A stretch of DNA of 64,000 nucleotides. Source: Wuchereria bancrofti. Its lineage: Eukaryota > Nematoda > Chromadorea > Rhabditida > Onchocercidae. The notes under the pieces are model-generated. The model searched no databases. It was not told where the DNA came from and saw nothing but the letters and a program-made list of their open reading frames with translations. Numbering within the stretch: position 1 is the first letter of the stretch; the number at the start of each line of letters is the position of its first letter. The position numbers and the translations under genes were made by a program. The stretch is from NCBI GenBank assembly GCA_005281725.1, contig SSBO01000009.1, positions 9,883,755 through 9,947,754 of the forward strand, read 5' to 3'. Shown piece by piece: positions 26,328 through 38,100 of the stretch.

Positions 26328-27632
26328 CTTTTCACTATGTTAATATTATCCTTTTTGCCTGCTTATACCTTGTTTCACTTGTACTATTTACTTTAAATTT
26401 TACTGATTTTATTGATTGTATGTAACTTGTTTTTTCTAAAATAATTTTTCTTGCCAGTGCAAGTAACGTTTACTTTTAAGATAAATGAAACAAATATTTT
26501 GAAAGACGCTAGTTGTAAAAGTATACCTCAAGTGTCTTTTTTTTTTTTCGAGAATAAAAAGATTTTATCTTTTAATTCGAGACGATAGTAAAAAGAGCTA
26601 TAAATTATGCTTCTATAGGCTTTAATTATTGTATAATAGTCCAAAAAGTCAATTCCAGTTTTATATATTTGGAATATTCACTGCATATGGACGTCATTTG
26701 ATGTCAAAGAATTGTAATCTTTGGACAGTCAGTTAAGTCACTTATTATCATCAAAACATTTCAAGTAAAGATCACATTTTCGTGAACATATTTTTTAAAT
26801 CTCAAATTGCCATATAAGTTTTTTTTTTTTCTTAAATTTTTCTTTCGAAAAGTAGAAAAATACTTGCAAATATATATGACATCGTGGAAAAACGTAATGT
26901 ATAAGAATAACATAATAGGTGAATGCTTTGATTTTATGTTGTGGTACCAAGATAAAGGTGCAAATTTTATTTTCATTTATACATGTGCATGTATTATGTT
27001 TGTTGTTTCTTCATTTTTTGCTAAATAAATTTTCGAAATTTCATATTAATTGTAGAGTTTTTTTAATTGATAATTCGTGGTTAAAGTTTATTTATTCAAA
27101 TAATAAATTATAATGATGCATTTGCGAATTTCATTTTTCTAATGCAGTTACATTTTCTGCAATACTTTTATTAAGAAATGGCAATTCTAACACGATTTTG
27201 ATACAGTTTTAATATAAGTGATCCCATTATGCGGGAAAATGATGGTTGTAGTTTTGTAGCAGAATTCTGGTTGCAATATTCGTACTTAAACTATCGTTTC
27301 TAATTAGTATAATTAAAAAGAGTAATAGTGCTTTAGTTAGTATTTAATCTCTTTGATTATGTATGTATGTTTTAGGCATTATTTATCATCATAAAAAAAT
27401 ATAAATTACTGTCTCATTTATCTGTCAGTCTTTCTAAATTTTGATATTTAATTTTGATTATCTTATTTATTTATCTTTAATTTTGATTATATTTATTGAT
27501 GCATAAAACAAATGAATTATTTGCAGTTTTATATTTTGCGAATTTCGAACATTTTTCCATCCCGGTAAACGTAATCAATCATATGCAAAAATTTCAACAA
27601 CTTTTACCCAGCAACAAAATTAATATAAGGAT
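26328..27632. other. Intergenic spacer between Mad3-like gene and POLR3H
   Basis: No exon was seen. A possible poly(A) signal AATAAA lies at 26553-26558, and a candidate spliced-leader acceptor (CTTTTACCCAG) ends at 27611, about 20 nt before the POLR3H start. The rest is AT-rich filler. Confidence 0.5.
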
Positions 27633-29526
27633 ATGTTCGTATTGGCTGTGTTGGAAGATACCGTACGAATTAAACCACATCAGTTCGGCGAACCTTTTGA
27701 ACCGGTAACTCTTTTGCATATCAGATAATAACTTGATAGTATGTTTTGCACAAAGTGAAAAGGAAATCCTCAAATAACTTATTCCACCTTTTTAAATATT
27801 TGTTTTAAATATCTTTTATAGTGCGAGATTATAACAATATTCTAATATGACAGTGAGAGAATGAGTTTTGACGAATTAGTTGGTAGTAATTTATTTAATT
27901 TAATTTTTTTTGTTATTAATTATTTTTTACTGTGTTACCTTAATCAATTTGCATTCATATATCTGTAGCTGAAGTTATAATGGAGCTGGCTGAAAGCGGA
28001 ATTTGAGAAAAGGCAAATTAGCAAAATACATTTTAAGGATGGTAATTTTAATTGTTTTTAGATGTTAATGAAACGTCTGAATGAGCAATTCGCTAACAAA
28101 ATCGTCCCAGGATTAGGTCTATGTATTATAATTTATGATCTCCTTGATGTTGGTGTTTCGTATATACTACCCGGTGATGGCAGTACGCATACAAAAGTTA
28201 AGGTAAACTGAAGTTTAGTTGTTTTTGAAATTTGAAATTGAATTTATGAATTATTCCTGCGATTTTGTAACAGTCCCTAGCCATATTAATCATCATTTGA
28301 GATGGAACAACATCGTATTTGAAGATGTTGGATTCCATTATTTGTTTAAATATATCAGTGAATAGAGTGGAAGAAATTCTTCCCTTTTAAGTTATTCCTT
28401 TGCTTTAAAAAATGATCAAATATTGGGCAATTAAGATAGCACTGGAAAAGTGAAATTGGATAAGTTAAAATTGCTTAATGAATAATAAATGTCTGATTTG
28501 TTTGCAATTAACGTGATCAATTTTGGATTGTTTCAGTTTCGTTATGTTGTATTTCGACCTTTTATTGATGAAATTATTGAAGCGAAAGTGTTATCAAGTA
28601 ATGCCGAAGGATTGATGTTATCAGTGATATTTTTTGAGGATATCTTTATACCGGCACATCGTTTACCACAACCGTCTATTTTCGAAGAGGAAGAGCAGGT
28701 TGAAAAATTATATTTCTCAGTTAGCATACACTAGAAAAGGAAATGCAAAAGTAACAATTAATATAGGCATCCTTTTTTTGGATAATGTGTGTTTTGGTTT
28801 CTTTTTTTGATGTAATACTGTGCTTAAATTGTGGCTTTTCTTTTTAAGTTTTGTTCTATTAGAATGAAAAATAATTTTCTTTTAATTGCAGATTTGGTAC
28901 TGGGATTATCAACCTGAGGATGGACAGTCTGCAAAACTGTATATGGATCCTGGTAAAACTGTTCGCTTCCGAGTTATTGACAATATTTTCAAGTGATTAT
29001 TTCTTTCTCATTACAGATTACAGAATTACACTCATTACAGAATGAATATTTTCACCCTTAAATTAGACTTCCAGATTATTTTCTGATTCTTTTGTGTTTA
29101 CGAAAAACAACATTATGTGATAACGATTATCAGTCTGGAGTGTTTTTTTTTTTTTTTTTTAGGAGGTACACTTAAAGTCAGCGATCATGAATGATATAGT
29201 AAAATAAATTGGCACCAATCAACTTGCGAAGTAAAGAGATGAGAGAGAAAATATGAATCATATGAAGGAAAATACATAGGTTGACAAATAGATTATTGAG
29301 AAGTTAAAATTTCAAGAAGTAGTAATTATGATATTTTAGAGATGTAGATCCTAATAGTAGCCAAGATGAATTGAAACGAGAGAAATCATATCAAATTATC
29401 GGATCAATGGCGGAAACTGGATTAGGATGTGTATTGTGGTGGGCACCAAACGAGGAAGGTGAAAATGATGAAGAAGATGTAGGTGAGATGTATGAAGAAA
29501 TGATGGATCATCACGAGGAAGAATAG
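27633..29526 (+). CDS. POLR3H: RNA polymerase III subunit RPC8 (Rpc25/RPB7-like)
   Basis: Five exons (27633-27704, 28062-28202, 28537-28698, 28892-28992, 29340-29526) join in phase into 220 residues. MFVLAVLEDTVRIKPHQF is the family's N-terminal signature. LNEQFANKIV and LPGDGSTHTKVKFRYVVFRP follow in the Rpb7-N-like domain. GLMLSVIFFEDIFIPAHRLP and IWYWDYQ lie in the S1/OB-fold, and the core ends with GSMAETGLGCVLWWAPN. RPC8 pairs with RPC9 to form the Pol III stalk, which contacts initiation factors and nascent RNA. The human protein is 204 aa; the extra length is an acidic tail (about residues 197-220, mostly Glu/Asp) ending HHEEE. All splice phases agree. The neighbour GTF3C3 also belongs to the Pol III system. 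Confidence 0.95.
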
Positions 29527-29599
29527 AAATATGATATTATGTGATAAATTTATCAAACCTGTAAACATTTCAGCATCAAATGATTTAATTTTCAATCCT

Positions 29600-29605
29600 A
29601 ATAAA
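29600..29605 (+). terminator. Possible poly(A) signal of POLR3H
   Basis: AATAAA lies 74 nt after the POLR3H stop and is followed by a T-rich stretch, a normal spacing for a nematode 3' UTR. Confidence 0.5.
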
Positions 29606-30443
29606 TGTTTCTTTTTTTTTCACTGTATTTTACGCATATATATTACTTTGATAAATTTGATTTAATCAAATAACAATGATTATTTGCATAATTCGTTTAT
29701 ATTTCCTATTAAAATACCTACGTAATAAACGTACGTGAAGTGATGGTTTGACGAAAAGTGTTATTTGGATTTTTGTGCTGTAGCAGTTGAATTGTGAAGA
29801 TTGCTGGCAGATTTCCCAACAAATATGACTAAGCCGATAGGTAAGGAAGGGGAAATTAGGGTTTGAGATTGTTTGTTATTCGTGATTAATTAGGTACATT
29901 TGGCGAATCTTTGTTTTTTTTTTTTCGAATATTCTCTTTCGAAAAAAAAGAACGAATAATAAAAATGTGTGCAAAAAAGTTTTCCACAAAAAGTTTTAAT
30001 TCAATTCAAAAGAGAAAAACGAAGAGCTTACACGATTAAAATTAAAAGAAAACTAGACTATAGTTTTTATAAATTACAAATTGTTCTTATAAAATACAAG
30101 TTGTAATATTCCAAGGTTTGTTATATTTGTAAAAGTGACAGCTGGAAAAGAAATAAATATGGAATAAAAGATGTGGAGACAGTAGTATTGAAAACATTTG
30201 AATTAAGATTAGTACATATCTTGAAATTGAAGAAAATAATTCAGTGGGATGGATTTTTGAAGTTTTTTATGCCTTTATCGTTATCGTTGGTAGGATTCGG
30301 TATTTTGTTTCTTAGGATTTTATAATTTTAATTTTTTTATAATGGTTTTAATTATAATAGCGGTCATATATATGTCTTGGACAGTGTTGTATCGGGTTTT
30401 TTTAGTAGGAGATTTTGAAATTTTGCGTTCTTTTTGCAGAACA

Positions 30444-33268
30444 ATGATGGAATTAGATACATTAAGCGCTGATATATCGAAGGCATACGAGATTTACGGA
30501 CTATCGAGGAATCAATCATTTCATTATCGGGAAAGGAAAGGTAACTTTTTAGGATTTGTTTAAGTGAGATAAAATGCTTGTCAATTCTTAGACTTTTAGT
30601 ATTTTTTTCTTTTTTTTTGCAAGTCATTTTGATGTTAAAGGTTGTTGTTTGTTTGTGGGTTGGGAGAGGGAAATTTTTGTAGCTCCCCTTCTGAAATTCG
30701 CAATGAACTTGAGTATTAGATAAATTTAGAAAATTTACTATTTATGTTGAAATTTCGTTTTTATTCCGAACACTTTTGATTTTAAAGGTTTGGTGCGGGC
30801 AGGAGACGTATTCTGGATTCTGGTGGTCGTCTTGGTAATTACGGATTTGAAAGGTGTGATTAACTTTCATTGATCATTTCATTGATTATATCACTTTTAA
30901 AAGTTATACGAAGAGTTATTTTGCAGACGTGATGCACGTACAGTAAGCTTGGATTCTTCAGGACCGAATAAACGTCGTTTAGTTATATCTGCTGAAAATG
31001 AGTAAGTTTTTTTTTTTATGATTTGGACTAGATGTGCGTGACACACTCATAAAAACTTAACAGCAAGGAATAATTTTTAGTTTATACGAGGGTTCTGATA
31101 AGCGGGCACGATATGATGACAGAGAAGATGAGGCTGTACGACGTACCGTGCAGTCATCAGTTGTTATGCCTGCTATTGAGACAAAATCGCGTAAAGCTGC
31201 TATATCTGAGCTGAAAGGAGCAGAAAAGAAGGAAGTTAATGTTAGGTTAGATTTTGTATGATATTTTACAGGTATTACAAGTTTGTATAAAGAAAGCTTT
31301 TAAGATTCATCCCTATGCATAAGGCAATAACGGATTGATGAGAAGCGTAGTAGGGTTGAATTAAGAGCGAGGATAAGAAAATGAAGATCATGGTTACCAA
31401 TTTTAACAGCAAAAATTAAATCTATATTTGCTATTTCAGGTGTTTGATAGCATTTCTCAGATTTGGAAAGCTTCGGGGTTATAAATTTCTTAATTAGTGC
31501 TTCATGAAGTCAGATAGGATGAATTTTTTCTGTCTGCTTCAAAGAATTAGTTCAAATGAATTTTGATCCAGAATTTGAAATTCGGTACTGAAACAAAAAT
31601 AATTCTGCATGCAAACCCTACGGTTGACTCGTTGTTTTGGCTAGTGATGTAGTTGAGATCTGATAGATTTATATTCTGCTTTAATTTATATTATTATATG
31701 TGTTCGAAACAGAAATATACATTTTGAAACAAAAATACATAGTAGTTTAGTATTTAGAAAATACATAGTTAAAAAATGGAACATAATAGTTTAATTTGAA
31801 AATTTTCGTTTAGGAATCGTCGAATGTTTTCAAATTTGCTGCTCGGAACATTACAGCGTTTCCAAATGGAGGAAAAGAAAATATCGTCTGTGGAAAAAGT
31901 TCAGGTATCATTTGTGGTCGCTGTGATTTGTTTACATATTTGATCATATAATTCTTCCAATAATTTTAGTGTATCAAATTTGCAGGCTGAAAAACAAAAG
32001 GAAGTTGAAAGGCGTTTGAAAGAATCTGAAGAAGAAGAACGCGAAAGATTAGCTCGGGAGAAAGCTGCCCTGCTTGGTAAACGACGTGAAAAGGAACGTT
32101 TGATCAAAGCGTTGCAGCGAAGGAAAGCAATTATACAATATGTAAGTTCCAAAATGAAAGGTAGCTCCAAAATTAAAATACTTGCAAATTAAAAATACAT
32201 GAGAATTCCATATAGCTAGATAATTATTATCGTTTTGATGCTTTAGAACTCAAGCGAGATAAACCTCTCAAACCTGATTATACAGTAACACAACAAGTCG
32301 AATATATAAAAAGTATTTGATTAGTAATTCGTGGTAGGAAACTGTTTCTTTTTCAGGCAGAGCAAAAGCAGGAGCATTATCGCAAATTGCAGAATTTTAT
32401 CCAGACTCAAGCAAAGCCACCTGTATTTTATTTGCCCGCAAAACACACACTGCGAACCCTCGAACTGTTGAAAGTGTCTTCGAAGAAGATCGATGGTACG
32501 CATCATATGTTTTTGACAGAAATATTTTTGTCGTTTGTAGTAGAACATGTATTAAACATGAATTTTTTAACGGTAATAAATTTCTTTCATAAAATTTTTG
32601 ATGTGATTTTCAATTTTCATTTGCAGAGCTTATTGAGCATCGTCGGCAACAGATGGAGGCTGATCTGAAAGTACCAGAAGACAAGCAGGTGGATGAGGGT
32701 GAATCTGATGGCGAACATTCTGAAACTTCAGCAATGCGTGCTAACGCAAAATCGAACACAACAGATGCAAATAAGCCTTCAGATAGCGACAAAAAGTTGG
32801 ATGATGATGAAGTTAAGGAAACAGAAATAGTGGGAGGAGTATCTATGGAATCTTCACTGCAGGTATTTTTCAGAGTTAGCTATTTTTTCATACCTGGTAC
32901 TTTGACTATAGGGACAATAATAAATGGGAGTAAGTGTAACTTCCAGTGCATTTTTTAAAGATATTCCTGAATTTACTGCTGAAAAACTCACACGTTACCG
33001 TTGTATGTGTTAAAATTATTTTTATACAATTGCAAAATTTAGTTTCTCAATTTGCATGAAATATTTTTGAATATTTCACTTACTTTTCCTTTTTTTGTTT
33101 TAGGACTTCGGAGAAGAATGTATGAATGGCGATGAAAGAAAGGGGCGGAAACAATTGGATGAGGATGAGCAAGAAACAGGTAAGGATAATAGTCGTAGTG
33201 ATAGTGAGCCACCAGGTGATGAAGCTGAAATTGATCAGGATGGTGACTCTCATGACGATGATGATTAA
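30444..33268 (+). CDS. PNN: Pinin (PNN) homolog, splicing/exon-junction-associated protein
   Basis: Exons are 30444-30540, 30788-30853, 30927-31001, 31081-31245, 31814-31904, 31986-32141, 32357-32495, 32627-32862 and 33104-33268, giving about 396 residues. The central Pinin/SDK/MemA domain is clear: NRRMFSNLLLGTLQRFQ, then a charged coiled coil (KEVERRLKESEEEERERLAR) and PPVFYLPAKHTLRTLELL. The C-terminus is acidic and lacks the RS-rich tail of vertebrate pinin. Pinin is a nuclear-speckle protein tied to the exon-junction complex and alternative splicing. A candidate spliced-leader acceptor (TTTTTGCAG, ending 30439) lies four bases before the ATG, which fixes this start. One conflict remains: exon 1 ends in phase 1, but exon 2 (FGAGRRRILDSGGRLGNYGFE) needs phase 2, so one base is missing at that junction or a small exon was not found. 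From exon 2 on, all phases agree. Confidence 0.88.
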
Positions 33269-35163
33269 TGATATAAAGATTTCGAGTAAGTGTTCTTGTG
33301 AAGTTTATTTTACAAATGGCTCCAGTTTTTAACACGGGACGATTTAGGAATTCACTAATGATTAAATGATGATGCATACCCATGGAAGAAATATATTATC
33401 TTTGTAAAGATGATAATATGACTATAAAATGAAATATTATAGTATTTGGAAGAGCTTCATTCTTACTAGAAGAAAATCTTCATTAGTCAATTCTAATTTG
33501 ATTTAGGAAATGTGATTTTTTGATACATCATTTCCTGTCCATTTATTTCTTAGTTCGGTTATTCTTGTTTTGTGAGAACCTAATATTCTTAGTAATTACT
33601 TATCCTGATAATATATTTCAGGTTCCATAGGTTTTTTTTTTTCATATTAACATCCTTTTCAGCTGTTATTTCTTTACAGCTCAATAACTTCAATTAATAA
33701 TACCGTCATCATGACATTCGGCATGTGTAATACTGTTGCAGCGTTACTGTTTTGTTCAGTAAGCAACCTTTTGCTTATTTCTATATTATTTCCTTCAAAA
33801 AAAAAAAAAAAAGCGAAGTTTTGTGATTTGTTTTTCAGTACCAGTTGCACAATAGGACAATAGGAAGTTAACTGCAGTCTGTTTTAGTATCAATTTGATT
33901 TATTTACTTCTATGAACATTTGAAATTTTTTTTCTGAGCAATTTACAGTTGAGATTGCATACGTTGTATTCCATTTTATTCCATTTTCATAAACTTCCAG
34001 CTTTTTTATGGTATTGTTTTTGTCTAGAGATAAATCTTTCTACCGCGCTATATAACATGAATATATCTGATGCTGTAGTGTTTATAGAATAATTTATAGA
34101 AGTTACATATTGGTATCGTATTTCTTGAATTTGAAAAAGTCAAAGTAGAACAAGCTTTATTGCATTCATCGATAACGTATGTCATTATCTAAGCACGTAA
34201 TCAGTTCATATTCATAAAATTAAAACGTAGTACTGGAATTTCTCCCTGAATATTTCATATATTCATATGGAAAATGAGGAACATCAGAAAAAAAAAAAAG
34301 AAAAGTCGACAAAATCGGAATTGCATTTTAAGATTTATGCCAATATTATAAGCACTGATATTAAGTACCATTTGATAAAGAATGGTACGATTTCAAAAGG
34401 AAAAACATACATTCCAGTACTTTATAATACGTTTACTGTAAGTCACTAGAAAAATTTATTTGCTTTACATCGAATTCTAGGTGAAAGAGTACAGTTATTA
34501 CTAGAAGCATAATGAAATTCGTGTAACTTAAATTTGAATAATGGAATAACTGAAATTAATTCGATGCTTCCTAAAATACTTATGATTATCTATTTGGTAA
34601 AATCGATTTAGTCAAATTTCCTCTTTTTTTTTGGTCCAAATAAAATAGCATAGTTAATTATATATAGTTCATACATTCATAAATTTGCTTTCACTAACTG
34701 CAATCTGCTTTATTTTGAATTATGAATTGATCAACCGCCTTTTGTTAGTTTCTAAAATTGGAATTTCTGTGATCTTCAGAAATTGAAAACTTTCATGATC
34801 TGATGCTGAGCAGAATTTGATATGCAATATGCATGAACAATAAGATTGATAACAGTGATAAACAGTGGTGCGAAGGTGGGGAATTCATCTCTTATCTCCT
34901 TGATTGTTTCTGAATGAAATAGATGATGCAGCCAGAAAAAAAAAAATTAATTTAAATTACAGAAATGGTTTCTTTTTTTTCAACGATTAAGGATAATATG
35001 AAATGAAACATTAATATGCGATAAATTAATCCTAAAATGATTTTAAAATTACTAATTAACTGCTTGAGAAAACTTATTTGTAAAATATTGCAAGTTAAAA
35101 AAAAAAAAAGAAAAAAAAGCTTACATCAGAGTGAAATTTATAAAATGCAAGAAAATAGTTCGT
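33269..35163. other. Convergent intergenic region, PNN to Shaw
   Basis: The two genes converge here, so this holds both 3' UTRs. I see no conserved coding segment. Frames such as 34267-34449 are low-complexity and have no recognisable motifs. Confidence 0.55.
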
Positions 35164-38100
35164 TCATTTTGTTGATGTATCAGGTGGACCATTACGTTTT
35201 ACCATTAATGGTTCTCTTAGCGGTTGCTTTTCACGTACTACCTGAGCACGTTTTTGTGTCATAAACGGTTGTTGTTTTACCTGAAATTTTATAAAAAAGA
35301 AAGAGAGAAGGAAGACAAAAATTTTTAGAAGTTACAACTTTATCTTTTTTTAAATTATGCTTCCTCTTTTTTTTGATTTTAAAATCTAAATTTTTTGCAT
35401 TTCTAATAATTACATAAATAAGTTATTGCAATAAATTAAATGAAAAGTGAGCAAAATTTTTTTGATTATTATTTGTAATTATTAGCAATGAGAAAGAAAA
35501 TAAAACACTGAAATATTTGAAATTTTTTTCAAATTTTTTTTTTTTGCTGTGTCAATGCATAATTTCTACATATTTTAGTGATTGTTTATTTTTTTTTTTC
35601 TTCTTTTATATGAAAAATTAAACTAATGAAATTAGTGAAAAAAAAAATATGGGAAAATAAAAAAGAGGAAAACGAAAATAAAGAGCCTACTTGATCAATA
35701 CTTAGCACGCCACGACGTTTTTTGGGTAATTTAGAACGAGCTTGTGTATGAGAATAAAAAAGAGCAAAATTGCTAACTATTACCTGAAATAGAAAAGAAA
35801 AAATAAAACGACGCATTATATTAATTTGATATTTGATTTAATGAATTTAAGGAATAATTTGAAAATTAGCAATTAATCTCAGTTGAAAAGAATCATTACA
35901 ATATAATACATGTAAATATGGAGGAAATAAGTAATAAATTGATCAATTCTAATAAATCTTATTTCTATCAATTGATCTATTGATGTGATTAATAATTTAC
36001 TTTAAATATTTTAAATATTTATATAAATTTGTAATTTTTTCTCGCCCTGTAAAACAGTTGTTTTCATTCATTCATTCATTCATTCATTCATTCATTCATT
36101 CATTCATTCATTCATTCATTCATTCATTCATTCATTCATTCATTCATTCATTCATTCATTCATTCATTCATTCATTCATTCATTCATTCATTTATTCATT
36201 CATTCATTCATTCATTCATTCATTCATTCATTCATCCATTCATTCATTCATTCATTCATTCATTCATTCATTTNNNNNNNNNNNNNNNNNNNNNNNNNNN
36301 NNNNNNNNNNNNNNNNNNNNNNNNNNNNNNNNNTCATTCATTCATTCATTCATTCATTCATTCATTCATTCATTCATTCATTCATTCATTCATTCATTCA
36401 TCCATTCATTCATTCATTCATTCATTCATTTATTCATTCATTCATTCATTCATTCATTCACCTATTTCCATTATTATATTACTGTTGTTACCATTGTTAT
36501 TTATTATTACGACTATTGTTATTGTTGTTATTATTATTATTATCATTATTGCTATTATTATTATTATTATTAGTATTATTGTTATTATTACTATTATTGT
36601 TATTAATTATTATTATTGTTATTATTATTATGATTAGTACTATTATTATTGTTAGTATTATTGTCATTATTACTATTATTAATTATTATTGTTATTATTA
36701 TGATTATTATTATTATTACTGTCATTATTATTATCATTATTATTATTATTGTTATCATTATTATCATTATTACTATTATTATTGTTATTATTACAAAAAA
36801 ATATTATTATTAAAGATATTACTATTATTAAAAAATATTATTACTATTATTATATATATTGTTATTATATTATTACTATCATTATTATTATCTGTATTCT
36901 CAATTATATAATATTTAAATATTTACAGGAACAGGTAATGCAATAGTTAAAACACCGGCAACTGCACATACTGAACCAACAATACGTCCCAAATATGTAC
37001 GTGGTGTCATATCACCATAACCAATTGTTGTCATTGTTACTATCTAAAAAAACAAAAGCAAATTAATAAACAAATACATATGTATATACTTGTTTATTTA
37101 TTCAATAAAAATAATTTAATTTCAATTTTTAATTATTTTTGATTGAAAATTTTTGCATTTCATTTATTACTACTATTTTACATTTTATAAGAGGAATTTA
37201 AGAAAAAAAAAAAAAAAGAAATGATAAAATAAGTCATAAAATGAATTGTCAAAAATATCTTTCTCCTTTGAGAAAAGAAAAAAAAAACACACACAGATAT
37301 TATGAATTATCAAAAAAACAAAAAACAAAAACAGAAAAATATTTTTTAAAAAAGAAGAAAAGAACAAATATTATGAATTATTAAAGAAAAAAAAAAAATA
37401 AAGTTTAAAAAAGAAAAAAAACAAATTATATATTCACTTACAGCCCACCATAAACCCAATGGAATACTTTGAAATTGATTTTCAGGATTTACTTCAACTC
37501 GTTCTGCATAATAAACCAACGATGCAAATATGACAATACCAAGAACAAGAAAAAATACCAATAACATTAATTCTTTAGCACTTGCTCTAAATGAAAAATT
37601 TTTAATTTATTCAATTTTTTTTTTTATTTTTAAAATTTTATTTATTTATTTTTATTTCGCATAATAATTGAAGTAAATGATTATAGTTGGTAAATATGTG
37701 TGTATTAATTTTTTATTTATTTAAAATTATTTTATTCAACTTTTTTTTTATTTTCAAAATTTTGTTTATTTTTATTTTGCATAATAATTGAATTAAATGA
37801 TTATAGTTAGTAAATATGTGTATATTAATTAAAATGTTAATGTAAATATTTGAATGAAAATAAAAGAAAATAATTATAATTATTAAATGGATATAATTAA
37901 AATGTTTGTACATAATATGCATGAATGGATGTAAATTAAAAATAGCTTAAGAGAAAACAAATATTATCAACAAAATGAGATATGCATAACTAATTATTGT
38001 AATATTAATTAAAAAGTATGCATGAGAATTATGAAGCAACTAAAATGTTTGGTAAGTGCTGAATTATCGTAAAAAGTCTGGAATGTTGGGCAAGTTTTGA

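Noticed and set aside
29825..29840. Short ATG exon (MTKPI) with a perfect GTAAGG donor upstream of pinin
   Set aside because: Spliced to the exon at 30440 it reads into a stop codon, and joining it directly to 30788 gives the wrong frame. It may be a non-coding 5' exon, but it is not supported as coding.
36058..36573. Long open frame of Ser-Phe-Ile-His repeats
   Set aside because: It is produced by the stop-free (CATT)n microsatellite and spans an N gap; not a protein.
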